Shown: positions 26,321-36,079 of the stretch, in pieces
Position numbering within the stretch: the stretch's first letter is position 1
Layout of the letters: each line of letters starts with the position of its first letter
Origin: Actinomycetospora sp. TBRC 11914
GTDB taxonomy: Bacteria > Actinomycetota > Actinomycetes > Mycobacteriales > Pseudonocardiaceae
DNA: 64,000 nt
Assembly (NCBI RefSeq): GCF_012933465.1
Contig: NZ_JABBND010000011.1
Coordinates: 62,001 to 126,000, forward strand
Direction of reading: 5' to 3'
Position numbers and translations under genes: made by a program
The notes under the pieces: model-generated
Told to the model about the DNA's origin: nothing
The model's database searches: none
The model's input: only the letters and a program-made list of their open reading frames with translations

Positions 26321-27102
26321 GGGATGAACTCCATCTTCGCGACCTTCCAGGCACCGTCCGCGTACTGCATGGACATCTCGACCCGGTACTCGCGGGTCTC
26401 GCCCTGGGGGACCTGGCTGTTCTGGACCTTGGAGGAGATGGAGGCGATGACCTGCGCGTCGTCGCCGTCCAGGCTCTCGACGCCCGCCTCGGTGACCTGG
26501 CCGGTCGAGATGACCTTGCCCTCCTTGACGACCCCGGAGTACGAGTCGATGTTCTGCCCGAACAGGCTCGCGAAGTCCCCCGTGGACACCTCACGGACGC
26601 GCTGGATGTCGGCGTCGGCGGTGTTGTAGTTGACCGACACCAGGTCCACCGCCGCCTGCCGGCTCGCCGCGAGCACGGACTCGCGGTCGCTCGCCGCGGC
26701 CGCGCCCAGGCCCCACACGACGCCGGTCCAGATCGCGGCGCCGAGGGCCAGGAGGGCGAGCGCGGCGCACCCGATGAGCGCGATCCGCGTCCGGCGGGGA
26801 GCCGGGGTGCGCGGTTCGCGGGTCTCGGTGGCCGGCTCGGCCCCGGGCTCCGGCGGCACCGCGGACCGCGGGGTCGCGCTGCGGGACGGCACGATCTCGG
26901 CCGCACGCGGCCCGTTCGGGGACCCGGTCGTCGCACCCCCGCCCGACGACGTGGCCGCCACGGCGGCCTCCTCGTCGCGGTGCACCTGACGGGGGGCGAC
27001 GACCGTCCGCTGGGGAGCGTCCTGGGGCGACTCCGCGGAGCCGGGCTCGGCGGGCCCGGCTCCCGGCCGGGTCAGCCGTGGTTGAGCAGCAAGCCTTGCC
27101 AT
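26317..27102 (-). CDS. Mce-associated membrane protein (first)
   Basis: 261 residues from ATG 27102, preceded by aggag; this overlaps the mceF end by 31 bp. A Pro/Glu-rich cytoplasmic region of about 105 residues precedes one membrane helix (IALIGCAALALLALGAAIWT) and an outer domain (AAVDLVSVNYNTADADIQRV, YADGAWKVAKMEFIP) of the same Mas type as its neighbour. The long cytoplasmic tail is unusual in length and probably disordered. Role in the Mce transporter inferred from position and family. Confidence 0.82.
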   Translation of the reverse strand: MARLAAQPRLTRPGAGPAEPGSAESPQDAPQRTVVAPRQVHRDEEAAVAATSSGGGATTGSPNGPRAAEIVPSRSATPRSAVPPEPGAEPATETREPRTPAPRRTRIALIGCAALALLALGAAIWTGVVWGLGAAAASDRESVLAASRQAAVDLVSVNYNTADADIQRVREVSTGDFASLFGQNIDSYSGVVKEGKVISTGQVTEAGVESLDGDDAQVIASISSKVQNSQVPQGETREYRVEMSMQYADGAWKVAKMEFIP

Positions 27103-28442
27103 GTCATCTCCTGAGCACTGGGGGCGGGCGTCTGGGGCGCACCGATGGCGTCCAGCGGACTGAGCATCGCGAGGCCGGAGCCGTCGGCGGTCACGTTCGT
27201 CGTGGGCAGGTTCCCCGAGCTGGTGTTCGACGGGACGGTGGTCGGGCCGGTACCGAGGGGCTTGTAGCCCGCTCCACGGCACTCGGTGATGAGCGGCGCC
27301 CGCCGACCGGGCGGGGAGCCCGGCTCGAAGCAGGGGAGCTGCCTCGCGCTGCGCGCCTGGAGCGGGTTGTTCTGCGGGAGCTTGCAGTAGCTGTTCGGGG
27401 GGAGCGGTTCGTCGTCCAACTGGTTGGAGTCACGCGCGCCGCCGGGCTGACCGGGGGGAACCCAGCCGAAGCTGCAGTTCGGGTTGTTGACCGTGGTCGT
27501 CAGGTTGAAGTTGAACGCTCCCAACCGGTCGGACGGCACGTTCGTCTGCACCGCGGCCGTGACCATGGGGTAGACGACCAGCACCTGCTCGATGCCCGCG
27601 TGGTAGGCATCGGCGAGCTTCGCCAGCGTGTCGGTGCTGTTGAGCAACGTCGGGGTCACCGGGGCGAGCTGGGCGAGCAGGTCGTTCGCCTGCTGCGCCG
27701 CCGGGATCCCGTTGTCGATGGTCCCTCGCAGGTGCCCGTCGCTCGCCTTGACCGCCGCCGAGAACGAATTCAGATCCCTCGTCCACGACCGGAGGTCGTT
27801 GCTGCTCGCCAGCTGGGAGTTCAGGAAGGTCTCCCCGTCACCGATCAGCTGGTGCGTCTGGGGATAGTTCTGCGCAGCGGTGTCGACCAGGGCCTGGGTG
27901 TTGTCGAGCAATCGGCCGAGATCCGGGCCCAGGTTCTTGAACGCCGCCGACCCCTCGTCCAGGACGGTGTTGAGCTGCGCGGGCTTGATGCTCGCGAGGA
28001 GGGTGTTCGTGCCGTCGAGCACCGCGGCGATCGGCGGTGGGGTGGAAGCCTGCGACATCGGGATGTCGGCGCCGTCGGCGAGCAACGCCCCGTCCCCGCC
28101 GGGCTGCGGTACGAAGTCGACGAACTGCTCACCGATGGCCGACACGCTGTGCACCTCGGCCCGGCTGTTGGCCGGCGGCATCTGATCGTCGTTCAGGGAC
28201 AGCGTCGCCCTGACCCCGCCGGGGACGAGGTCGACGTGGGTGACCCGGCCGATCGTGTAGCCGCGATAGGTCACGTTGGCGTTCGGATAGATACCGCCCG
28301 CCTGCGGCAGCTCGACGGTGACGTTGTCCCGCCCGAAGCCGAGCAGTGCCGGCACCTGGAGGTAGACGAAGAAGATCAGGGCGAACGCCGTGATCGTCAG
28401 TGCCGTGAAGACGATCAGCTGGTTGCGGACGAAGCGGGTCAC
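27072..28442 (-). CDS. mceF: MceF, Mce family substrate-transport protein
   Basis: 456 residues from GTG 28442 (GTGA overlap with mceE). One N-terminal membrane helix (LIVFTALTITAFALIFFVYL), then an MCE/MlaD domain (about 38-118: VTVELPQAGGIYPNANVTYRGYTIGRVTHV), a helical region predicted to build the hydrophobic tunnel, and a long Pro/Ser/Thr-rich C terminus from about residue 330 with paired Cys (CSFG, YCKLP, PCFEPG, ECRG). Sixth Mce subunit of the hetero-hexameric lipid tunnel between membrane permease and cell envelope. Confidence 0.93.
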   Translation of the reverse strand: MTRFVRNQLIVFTALTITAFALIFFVYLQVPALLGFGRDNVTVELPQAGGIYPNANVTYRGYTIGRVTHVDLVPGGVRATLSLNDDQMPPANSRAEVHSVSAIGEQFVDFVPQPGGDGALLADGADIPMSQASTPPPIAAVLDGTNTLLASIKPAQLNTVLDEGSAAFKNLGPDLGRLLDNTQALVDTAAQNYPQTHQLIGDGETFLNSQLASSNDLRSWTRDLNSFSAAVKASDGHLRGTIDNGIPAAQQANDLLAQLAPVTPTLLNSTDTLAKLADAYHAGIEQVLVVYPMVTAAVQTNVPSDRLGAFNFNLTTTVNNPNCSFGWVPPGQPGGARDSNQLDDEPLPPNSYCKLPQNNPLQARSARQLPCFEPGSPPGRRAPLITECRGAGYKPLGTGPTTVPSNTSSGNLPTTNVTADGSGLAMLSPLDAIGAPQTPAPSAQEMTWQGLLLNHG

Positions 28443-29743
28443 TGGCCACCTCCGAGGAGTCCGCCGAGCACGCCGCCCGACTGCGATCCAGAGGCCGGCG
28501 CGGGAGCCGGTGCCGCCGGTGCGGGAGCCGCGGGTTGAGCTCCACCGGCGGCCGGTGCGGCGGACCCACCGGCGGCGGGAGCCTGCTGGGCGGGTTGACC
28601 GCCCTGCACGGCATCGGGCGAGAGACTCGCCGCACCCGGCAGGTTGGAACCCGCCGGTACGAGTGGATTGATGAGCTTGGTGGCCGCCCCGGTGTCGCCG
28701 GCCAGCGCCTTCTCGATCCCGCCGAGCGTCCCGGCCAGCGGCGTCCCCGTGAGGAAGTTCTTGTCGAGGGTGCCGAGAGTCAGGTCGAGGGTGAGCCAGA
28801 AGTTGATGTAGTCACCGCGGAACTCGCGCGAGATCGTCGACAGCGGGAACACCAGGGTGCCGAGGAGGTCCAGCGACTTGGTGAGCGACTGGCCCGAATC
28901 GGCGAGGCCCCGGAGCGCCGGGACCAGATTGTTCACGTCGGTGGCGAGGTTGCCGCTGCTCTTGTCCACGACGTCCTTGAAGGTCGTCCCGAACTGACCC
29001 AGCGACTGGAGCGCGTCGATGATCTGGGTGTGCTCCTGGTCGAGCACGGCCAGGGCCGGCGGGATGTCGTCCAGGGCGCCTTTCAGCTGCGCGTCCTGGG
29101 CCCGCACCCGGGCCGCGAGGCGGTCGATGCCGTTGAGGGCGTTGATGATGTCGCCCTTCTGCCGGTCCACGCCCGTGATCAGGGTGTTCGCCTGGTCGAG
29201 CAGCTCCCGGTACTGCGGGGCCCGGCCGTCGAGCGCCTTGTCGAGCTCCGTCGTGATCGTCTTGATCTGGGCGAAGCCACCGCCGTTGAGCAGCGTGGAC
29301 ACCGTGGCGAGGACGTCCTCGGTGGCCGGGTACATGCCGGTCCGGGTCAGCGGGATCGTGGCTCCGGCATCGAGGTGCCCCGTCGCGGGCTCGGTCTTCG
29401 GCGGGTCGATCTCGATGTACTTCGCACCGAGCAGCGACACCTGACCGACCTGCGCGGTGGCGTTGGCCGGCAGCGAGACGTCGGGGTTGAGGTCCACGGT
29501 CACCAGGGCGTTCCAGCCCTGGAGCTCGACCTTGCGGATGACGCCGACGTTGATGTCGTTGACCCGCACCGGGTTGTTGGGCACCAGGTCGGCGACGTTC
29601 GCCATCTGGATCCGGACGGGGTAGCTGCCGTCCTCACGCCCCTGCGTGCCGGGGAGCGCGAAGTCGTTGATCCCGTCGTAGTTGCAGCCCGCCAGGATCG
29701 ACAGGCACAGCAGGAGTGGGAGGAGCGCCCACCTGCGCCTCAT
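28439..29743 (-). CDS. mceE: MceE, Mce family lipoprotein
   Basis: 434 residues. The signal peptide ends in a lipobox, LSILAGC, with Cys about residue 19; MceE subunits are the lipid-anchored members of Mce complexes. MCE domain at about 43-120 (YPVRIQMANVADLVPNNPVRVNDINVG), helical tunnel region after it, and an Ala/Pro-rich tail (about 385-434). It starts by a 1-bp TGATG overlap with mceD. The lipoprotein position agrees with the E slot of mycobacterial operons. Confidence 0.94.
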   Translation of the reverse strand: MRRRWALLPLLLCLSILAGCNYDGINDFALPGTQGREDGSYPVRIQMANVADLVPNNPVRVNDINVGVIRKVELQGWNALVTVDLNPDVSLPANATAQVGQVSLLGAKYIEIDPPKTEPATGHLDAGATIPLTRTGMYPATEDVLATVSTLLNGGGFAQIKTITTELDKALDGRAPQYRELLDQANTLITGVDRQKGDIINALNGIDRLAARVRAQDAQLKGALDDIPPALAVLDQEHTQIIDALQSLGQFGTTFKDVVDKSSGNLATDVNNLVPALRGLADSGQSLTKSLDLLGTLVFPLSTISREFRGDYINFWLTLDLTLGTLDKNFLTGTPLAGTLGGIEKALAGDTGAATKLINPLVPAGSNLPGAASLSPDAVQGGQPAQQAPAAGGSAAPAAGGAQPAAPAPAAPAPAPASGSQSGGVLGGLLGGGQ

Positions 29744-30960
29744 CAGTTACCTCCGAGCGGGTTGGGGACGACACCGGGGAGCTGCTCGTTGTTCGTCGTG
29801 TCCGGTACGCCCGGGTTGGCCGGGGCGGTGTTCGGGGCATCGATCGGGTTGATGCCGATCGGCGGGTTCTGCTGGCGCAGCAGATTGAGCGTCGGGCCGA
29901 GGACCGTCCCGCACTCCTGCTGTGCATCGGCCGAAGGGATCGGACCCGCGTTCGCGATCGCCGTGCAGACCAGGTCGGCGGGGGTGTTGAGGTTGTCCAC
30001 GACGAGCGTCCCGCGGAAGGCCGAGGTCTTCGTGTCCTGGATGTTCCACAGGTTGAGCAGCGTGCTCGGGCCGACGTGGAGCACCTGCGCGATGACGTCG
30101 CGCTTGGCGGCGAGACCCTGGAGCACCTGGCCGGTCTCGGAGACCGTCTTGGTCAGCGGGCCCTTGTTCTCGGCGACGAACGAGTTGACCAGGCCCGCGG
30201 CCCGGTCCACCGACGCGAGCGCCTGCTGCAGCTCGGTGTCGTTGTCGGCCAACGTCCCGCTCACCGAGGCGAGCCGGGAGTTGAACTCGGTGACCTGGTC
30301 GTCGACCTGCGCGAGCCCGGTGATGAAGACCTGCAGGTTGCTGATCGTCCCGAAGAAGTCCTGCCGCCCGTCGGCCAGCGTCTGCAGCGCCGCCGAGGCG
30401 TCCTTGACCGTCTGGTTGAACCGGGCGCCGTTCCCGCCCTGGCCGTTGGCCGCGGCGACCTGCAGGAACCGGGAGAGCGAGCCCTGCGGGTCCTGCGCCG
30501 TCGGCCCGAGGGACCGGGCGAGGTCGGTCACCTGGGTCTTCAGGTCGTCGAACTCGAGCGGGGACTTGGTGTGCTCGAGCGGGATGACCCCGCCGTCCGG
30601 CAGCGCCGGCCCGTTGCCCTGGAGGATCGGGCCGACCTGCAGGAACCGGGTGGAGACCAGCGTCGGCGACATGACCGCCGCCGTCGCGTCGGCCGGGAGC
30701 GTGTACTTGCTGTCGTAGCTGAACGTGATCTTCACGTCGTTCGGCTCCGGCTCGATCTTCTCGATCTCACCGACGTCGACCCCGACGATCTGCACCCGGT
30801 CCTTCGGGTAGATGCTCTGCGCGGTCTTGAAGTACGCGACGGCGGTCTTGCTGCTGGTGAGGCTGATCAGCACGTAGGCGCCGACCGCCAGCAGCACCAC
30901 CACCAGGCCGACCGTGACGTAGGTGAGCGGGCGCTGCGCTGCGCGGAGTCGCTCGATCAT
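29743..30960 (-). CDS. mceD: MceD, Mce family protein
   Basis: 405 residues. N-terminal membrane helix (LTYVTVGLVVVLLAVGAYVLI), MCE domain about 37-115 (AVAYFKTAQSIYPKDRVQIVGVDVGEIEKI), long helical region rich in Gln and hydrophobic heptads, and an Asn/Pro-rich C terminus. It overlaps mceC by ATGA. Subunit of the envelope lipid channel. Confidence 0.93.
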   Translation of the reverse strand: MIERLRAAQRPLTYVTVGLVVVLLAVGAYVLISLTSSKTAVAYFKTAQSIYPKDRVQIVGVDVGEIEKIEPEPNDVKITFSYDSKYTLPADATAAVMSPTLVSTRFLQVGPILQGNGPALPDGGVIPLEHTKSPLEFDDLKTQVTDLARSLGPTAQDPQGSLSRFLQVAAANGQGGNGARFNQTVKDASAALQTLADGRQDFFGTISNLQVFITGLAQVDDQVTEFNSRLASVSGTLADNDTELQQALASVDRAAGLVNSFVAENKGPLTKTVSETGQVLQGLAAKRDVIAQVLHVGPSTLLNLWNIQDTKTSAFRGTLVVDNLNTPADLVCTAIANAGPIPSADAQQECGTVLGPTLNLLRQQNPPIGINPIDAPNTAPANPGVPDTTNNEQLPGVVPNPLGGN

Positions 30961-32021
30961 CGGTTACCTCCCTGCGGCAGCAGGCTGGTGATCGCGGCCG
31001 ACGGATTCGCGGCCGTCGGCAGGGTCGGCTCGGTGAAGAACTGCTGCGGGACGAACTGGACCGGGGTCGCGGTCCCACTGGCGCCCGCGAGGTCACCGAC
31101 GCCGCTGAACTGCGGGGTCGTCGAGAGGCCCTCACCGAGACCGGTGATGAACGAGGAGATCCGCTGCAGGGCGGCGACGGTGTTCCCCTCGTTCTGGTGG
31201 AGCAGCACCATCGCCTGGTTGAGCTGGTCCAGGGCCGGCTTGAGCTTGCCGTTCTGCTCGTTGACGAACCCGGACGCCTGATCGGCGGCCTGCGTGGTCT
31301 GCACCAACAGGTCGTGGATCACCTGCCGGCGCTGCTCGAGCTCGCCGAGGAGGAGGTTGCCCTGCTGGATGATGTCGGTGACCTGGGCGGTGTGGTCCCT
31401 GAGCAGCCCCGTGACGCTCTCGGCACGGGCGAGCAGCTGCTGGAGCTCCGCGTCGCGGGACGACACGGTCTGCGACAGCCGGGACAGCCCGACGAAGGCC
31501 GGCTCGATGTCGTTCGGGGTGTTCTTGAAGGTCTGCGAGAAGGTGTCGAGGGCCTTCGAGACCGACTGGTTGTCGATCTGCGAGGTCTTGTTGGTCAGGT
31601 CCTCGATGGCCTGGGTGATGCTGTACGGCGCCTGCGTCCGCTGGACCGGGATCTTGTCCCCGGACTGCATCTCCCCCGGCCCGCTCGGAACGATCTTGAG
31701 GCGGCGCTCGCCGAGCAGCGTCTGCGTCTCGATCACCGCCGTGGTCGACTGGCCGAGGACGACGTGCTTGGCGGTGAAGGTCACCAGCGCGTCGGTGCCG
31801 TCGATCGAGACGTCGGTGACCTTGCCGACCTGCGTGCCCGCCACGTCGACCTCGTCGCCGGACTTGAGCCCGCCGCCGTCGACGAAGGCCGCCTCGTAGC
31901 TGGTGCCGGCGATGATCGGCAGGGCCGCGATCTGGAAGCTGCCGAACAGCACGGCCAGCATCGCGACGATCCCGACGACCGCGACGACGAGGAGGTTCTT
32001 CTCGCGGAACCGGAGCTTCAC
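30957..32021 (-). CDS. mceC: MceC, Mce family protein
   Basis: 354 residues from GTG 32021. Membrane helix LLVVAVVGIVAMLAVLFGSF (about 9-28), MCE domain about 40-118 (SYEAAFVDGGGLKSGDEVDV), then an extended helical region (about 130-300). The C terminus is short for an MceC protein. GTGA overlap with mceB. Confidence 0.93.
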   Translation of the reverse strand: MKLRFREKNLLVVAVVGIVAMLAVLFGSFQIAALPIIAGTSYEAAFVDGGGLKSGDEVDVAGTQVGKVTDVSIDGTDALVTFTAKHVVLGQSTTAVIETQTLLGERRLKIVPSGPGEMQSGDKIPVQRTQAPYSITQAIEDLTNKTSQIDNQSVSKALDTFSQTFKNTPNDIEPAFVGLSRLSQTVSSRDAELQQLLARAESVTGLLRDHTAQVTDIIQQGNLLLGELEQRRQVIHDLLVQTTQAADQASGFVNEQNGKLKPALDQLNQAMVLLHQNEGNTVAALQRISSFITGLGEGLSTTPQFSGVGDLAGASGTATPVQFVPQQFFTEPTLPTAANPSAAITSLLPQGGNR

Positions 32022-33184
32022 TTGCCCACTCCCTTCGCCTCGCGCTGCTGGGGCGTCTCCAGCGGGTGCCGGTCCTCGATCGGGTACTGGGTGCCGTCGT
32101 CGTTGGCCTTGCAGCGCTCCACGTTCGGGTTCGGGCCGAAGTAGCCGTTGGTGCCCTTGAAGAGCGGATCGTTCGGGTCCGGGAAGACGTGCGGCTTGCC
32201 GTCCGGGCCGGTGACCTTCACCCGCAGGGCGCAGATGAACAGGTTGTAGGTGCTGCCGCGCGAGCCGAGACGGCTGATCCGCAGGTAGCCACCGGGCAGG
32301 TCACGCAGGAACGTGTTGACGTCGTCGCTGCCCTGATTGACCAGGGTGGAGAGCCGGTCGATCTGCGGCACCGCGTCCCTGAGCGGACCACGGACCCGGG
32401 TGAGCAGGGTGTTGACCCCGCTGACCAGGTTCGTCGTCGACTGCAGCGAGTCGCCCAGGCGGCCCCGCTGGTCGGACAGCCCCTTCACCAGCTTGTCGAG
32501 GTTGTTGATCGTGTCGCTGACCTCCGGACCGCGCTGGTCGAGCGTCGTCAGCACCGAGTTGAGGTTGTTGACGGTGTCGCCGATCAGCGCGTCCTTGTCG
32601 GCCAGGCCGTTGGTCAGCGAGGCGGTCCGCTGCAGGAGGCTGTCGACGGTGCCGCCCTCGCCCTGCAGGACGTTGACCAGATCGTTCGAGAGGTCGTTGA
32701 TCTGGCCCGGGTCCAGCCCCTGGAAGAGCGGGGAGAACCCGGCGAGCAGGACGTTGAGGTCCAGCGCCGGCGCGGTCTGGGAGATCGGGATCGTGGCGCC
32801 CTCGGGCAGGTTGCCGGGTGTGCCGGGGCCCTGCTTGAGCTCCAGGTACCGATCGCCGGTGAGGTTGAGGTACCGGATGTCGGCCTGGACGCCGTTCGGC
32901 AACGGCGTGGTCCGGTTGACGTCGAACGTCACCTTGCTCTGGGTGTTGTCGTAGATCTCGACGTCGCTGACGGTCCCGACCTTCACGCCGGCGACCCGGA
33001 CGGTCTGGCCCGCCTTGAGCCCGGACGCGTCGGTGAAGATCGCCGAGTAGCTCGCGCGATCCTCGAAGAGCCCGCCGCCCGCGAGCTCGATGGCGATCAG
33101 GATCAGGACGAACACGGTCGCGATCAGGAAGATGATGCTCTTGGTGAGAGGGGCGCCGATCGCCTGTGCGGACTTGCGGCTCAC
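32018..33184 (-). CDS. mceB: MceB, Mce family protein
   Basis: 388 residues from GTG 33184, overlapping mceA by GTGA; a much longer reading frame upstream is only open DNA behind mceA. Membrane helix SIIFLIATVFVLILIAIELA (about 16-35), MCE domain about 45-122 (YSAIFTDASGLKAGQTVRVAGVKVG), helical tunnel part, and a C-terminal segment with two Cys (FICALRV, ERCKAND) like other MceB proteins. Confidence 0.93.
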   Translation of the reverse strand: MSRKSAQAIGAPLTKSIIFLIATVFVLILIAIELAGGGLFEDRASYSAIFTDASGLKAGQTVRVAGVKVGTVSDVEIYDNTQSKVTFDVNRTTPLPNGVQADIRYLNLTGDRYLELKQGPGTPGNLPEGATIPISQTAPALDLNVLLAGFSPLFQGLDPGQINDLSNDLVNVLQGEGGTVDSLLQRTASLTNGLADKDALIGDTVNNLNSVLTTLDQRGPEVSDTINNLDKLVKGLSDQRGRLGDSLQSTTNLVSGVNTLLTRVRGPLRDAVPQIDRLSTLVNQGSDDVNTFLRDLPGGYLRISRLGSRGSTYNLFICALRVKVTGPDGKPHVFPDPNDPLFKGTNGYFGPNPNVERCKANDDGTQYPIEDRHPLETPQQREAKGVGK

Positions 33185-34452
33185 TTGTCCGTCCCCCCCG
33201 GAATCGTGTTCTCGTTGCCACCGGCCTGCGGGGTGGGCTGGAACGGGAGGGTCGCGTCGGGACCGAAGAGCGTGGCCACCAGCGGCTGGCGGGCGGTGTT
33301 GATGTTCGGCCCGTCGGCGACGCTGCCGCCCTTGTCGACCTTCTTGAACAGCCCGGCCGGGACGTTCGGTGCGGTGATGTAGGGCAGGCCGTCGCAGTCC
33401 GGGCCGTTGTTCGTGCCGACGACCGGGAGGTTCTGCGGGTACTGGTAGGAGTTCCGGCCGTACTCGATGGTGGTGTTGCCCTCGAAGCCGGGGAAGTGCG
33501 CGCTCTGCTGTGTGAGCTCGCGGCGGTCGGCCTCGGCAATGCCCCCGATCCAGCAGCTGAACTCCGGCGAGTACTTCTTCAACAGACCCGTGATGTCCTT
33601 GAGGTCCGCGGCCGTGTTCTCGAGCTGGGGGCCGTTCTGGGCGAAGAAGCTCTGGCCGGTGTGGCCGAACGTCTTGAGCACGCCCAGGAACTTGTCGAGC
33701 TTGCCCTGCTGCTCGACGAGCGTGTTGCTCGGCGTCCGCAGGTTGTCCAGCGTGTTCAGCAGGTCGGGCGCGACGTCGGCGTAGGTGTTCGTCACCGTCG
33801 CCCCCTTGGCGAAATCGCGCTGCAGCTGCGGAAGATCGGTATTGATCTTCTTCAGGTAGGCGTTCGCGGCCTCGACCGTCTGGCCGATGTCGTCGCCACG
33901 CCCGTTGAGGGCACCCGAGAGGCCGCCGAGGATGGAGCTGACCTTCGCCGGGGTGGCCGTGTCCAGCACCGTCTGCAACTGCTGGAACAGGTTGTTGACC
34001 TCGACCGTGATGTGGCCGGCGTCGAGGTGCGCGCCGTCCTGCAGCGTCCCGACGGCCTGCGTCGGGTCGGACAACTGGACGGTCTTGGCGCCGAACGCAG
34101 TCAGCTGGCTCAGGGCGACCACCGGGTTGCCCGGGATCGCCGACATCTGGTCGGGCTGCATGTCGATGGCGAGGCTCACCCCGCCCTGGGCGTTCCGCTC
34201 GACGTCGGCGACCTTGCCGACCTGGACGCCCCGCATCTCGACGCGGTTGCCCTTGGTCATCTGCAGCCCGGCCCGGCCGGCGTCGACGTACACGCGGTCG
34301 GTGGGCGTGAAGGCCTCGTTGAACTGCAGCACGCAGAGCCCGATGAACGCGGCGACGATCGCGAGCAGGATCAGGCCGTAGAGCTTGTACTTCACCCGGT
34401 CCCAGGAGGACTCGGTGTGGACCGGCACCCCGGCCGGCACCGCCGCGGTCAT
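33181..34452 (-). CDS. mceA: MceA, Mce family protein
   Basis: 423 residues from ATG 34452 (ATGA overlap with yrbEB). Membrane helix LYGLILLAIVAAFIGLCVLQ (about 25-44), MCE domain about 50-130 (RVYVDAGRAGLQMTKGNRVE), helical region, and a C-terminal part with Cys residues (FSCWIGG, GPDCDGLPY) as in MceA subunits. No RGD or invasion-type motif is seen. First of the six Mce tunnel subunits. Confidence 0.93.
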   Translation of the reverse strand: MTAAVPAGVPVHTESSWDRVKYKLYGLILLAIVAAFIGLCVLQFNEAFTPTDRVYVDAGRAGLQMTKGNRVEMRGVQVGKVADVERNAQGGVSLAIDMQPDQMSAIPGNPVVALSQLTAFGAKTVQLSDPTQAVGTLQDGAHLDAGHITVEVNNLFQQLQTVLDTATPAKVSSILGGLSGALNGRGDDIGQTVEAANAYLKKINTDLPQLQRDFAKGATVTNTYADVAPDLLNTLDNLRTPSNTLVEQQGKLDKFLGVLKTFGHTGQSFFAQNGPQLENTAADLKDITGLLKKYSPEFSCWIGGIAEADRRELTQQSAHFPGFEGNTTIEYGRNSYQYPQNLPVVGTNNGPDCDGLPYITAPNVPAGLFKKVDKGGSVADGPNINTARQPLVATLFGPDATLPFQPTPQAGGNENTIPGGTDK

Positions 34453-35300
34453 CCGGAGATCCGGAAGACGTCGGAGTTGGCGTAGAGCGCCATCGAGATG
34501 CAGAGCTCGACACCGAGGACCGCGATGAGGGAGGTGCGGACGGCCTTGCCGACCGCCTGTCCCACACCGGCCGGACCACCGGACGCGGTGTATCCGTAAT
34601 AGGTGTGGATCAGGATCACCACGACGGCGATCCCGATCGCCTGCGCGAAGGAGAACAGGATGTCCGACCACTGCATGAACGTGTCCATGTAGTGGTTGTA
34701 GGTACCTTCCGAGAGGCCGAAGAAGTCGACCTGGGTGGTCTTCCAGCCGACCCAGGCCCCGACCATCGACATCGCGAAGATCGGGATGATCGTGATCATT
34801 CCCGCGACCAGCCGGGTGGTGACGAGGTAGGGCAGCGAGCGCACGCCGATGACCTCGAGCGCGTCGATCTCCTCCGAGACCCGCATGGCGCCGAGCTGGG
34901 CGGTGAACCCGCTGCCGACCGTGGCCGCCAGCGCGGCGCCGCAGACGATCGGCACCAGCAGCCGGGGGTTGAGGAGCGCGGAGGCGAAACCGCCGAGGGC
35001 CTCGAGGGAGAGGTTCTTCAGCGCGTCGAAGGTCTGGACGCCACCGGTCACACCCGCGAAGAGCGTGATGAACAGCGAGATGACCGAGGAGCCGCCGATC
35101 ACCGCGAGGGCACCGTTGGACATCCCGACCTCGGCGATCAGCCGGACCTGTTCCTTCTTGTAACGGCCGACGGCCTTGTAGGTCCAGCCGATCGAACTGC
35201 CGTAGAAGGCGGCCTGCTGGCCGAGGTCGTCGAGCACACGGAGCGGCGCGCCGAGGACCTTGACCGCGACCCGCCCCGCGGAACTGTCCGTGAAACTCAC
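34449..35300 (-). CDS. yrbEB: YrbEB, Mce-type ABC permease (MlaE family)
   Basis: 283 residues from GTG 35300 (GTGA overlap with yrbEA). About five membrane helices, for example ALAVIGGSSVISLFITLFAG and MITIIPIFAMSMVGAWVG. The MlaE-family cytoplasmic coupling segment is AMRVSEEIDALEVIGV (about 150-165), which contacts the ATPase. It pairs with YrbEA as the permease of the importer. Confidence 0.95.
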   Translation of the reverse strand: MSFTDSSAGRVAVKVLGAPLRVLDDLGQQAAFYGSSIGWTYKAVGRYKKEQVRLIAEVGMSNGALAVIGGSSVISLFITLFAGVTGGVQTFDALKNLSLEALGGFASALLNPRLLVPIVCGAALAATVGSGFTAQLGAMRVSEEIDALEVIGVRSLPYLVTTRLVAGMITIIPIFAMSMVGAWVGWKTTQVDFFGLSEGTYNHYMDTFMQWSDILFSFAQAIGIAVVVILIHTYYGYTASGGPAGVGQAVGKAVRTSLIAVLGVELCISMALYANSDVFRISG

Positions 35301-36079
35301 GTGTGTCCTCCGACGATTCCCAGCGAGTAAGGGACCTGGGTGAGGATGATGTTGATCGGGAAGAGCGCGAGGAACGTGTAGACGACCGTCTCGTTCACCG
35401 CGTTGCCGACGCCGCGGGGGCCACCGGCGCAGTTCATTCCGCGGTAGCAGCCGACGAGGGCCCCGACCACGCCGAAGACGACGGCGCGGATCTCGCCGTG
35501 GATGAGGTCGGGGAAGCCGACCAGGAGCTTCAACGAGTCGACGTACTGGCCCGGACTGGCGTCCTGCAGGAAGACACCGAAGACGTAGCCACCCGTGAGC
35601 CCGATGAGGATCATGACGCCGTTGAGGAGGACGGCGTTGAGGGCGGTGGCGAGGACTCGGGGGACCACGAGGCGCTGGACCACGTCGATGCCGAGGACCT
35701 CCATGGCGTCCAGCTCTTCGCGAATCTTGCGGGCGCCGATGTCGGCGCAGATCGCGGTCGAACTCGCGCCGGCGATGATGAACGTGGTGGCGACCGGTCC
35801 GATCTGGGTGATCGTCGCGAAGCCGGAACCGGCTCCTGACAGGTCGATCGCCCCGATCTCGACCAGGATCAGGTTGAACTGGAAGGTGACCAGGGCGACG
35901 AAGGGAATCCCCAGCAGGATGGTCGGCCCGAGACTGACACTGGCCACGAACCACGTCTGCTGGATGAACTCGCGCCACTGGAACGGCCGCTTGAAGATCG
36001 CGACGAACGTGTCGAGCGTGAACGCGATGAAACCGCCGACCGGCTTCGCGGCCTTCATCGCGATGCTGGGAGCGCTCAT
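35297..36079 (-). CDS. yrbEA: YrbEA, Mce-type ABC permease (MlaE family)
   Basis: 260 residues from ATG 36079, which has gggagg upstream and the family's usual length; in-frame codons up to 36145 are not needed. Several membrane helices (TILLGIPFVALVTFQFNLIL; ALNAVLLNGVMILIGLTGGY), with the coupling segment ARKIREELDAMEVLGIDVV (about 127-145). First gene of the transporter operon; the 365-bp gap upstream carries its promoter region. Confidence 0.95.
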   Translation of the reverse strand: MSAPSIAMKAAKPVGGFIAFTLDTFVAIFKRPFQWREFIQQTWFVASVSLGPTILLGIPFVALVTFQFNLILVEIGAIDLSGAGSGFATITQIGPVATTFIIAGASSTAICADIGARKIREELDAMEVLGIDVVQRLVVPRVLATALNAVLLNGVMILIGLTGGYVFGVFLQDASPGQYVDSLKLLVGFPDLIHGEIRAVVFGVVGALVGCYRGMNCAGGPRGVGNAVNETVVYTFLALFPINIILTQVPYSLGIVGGHT

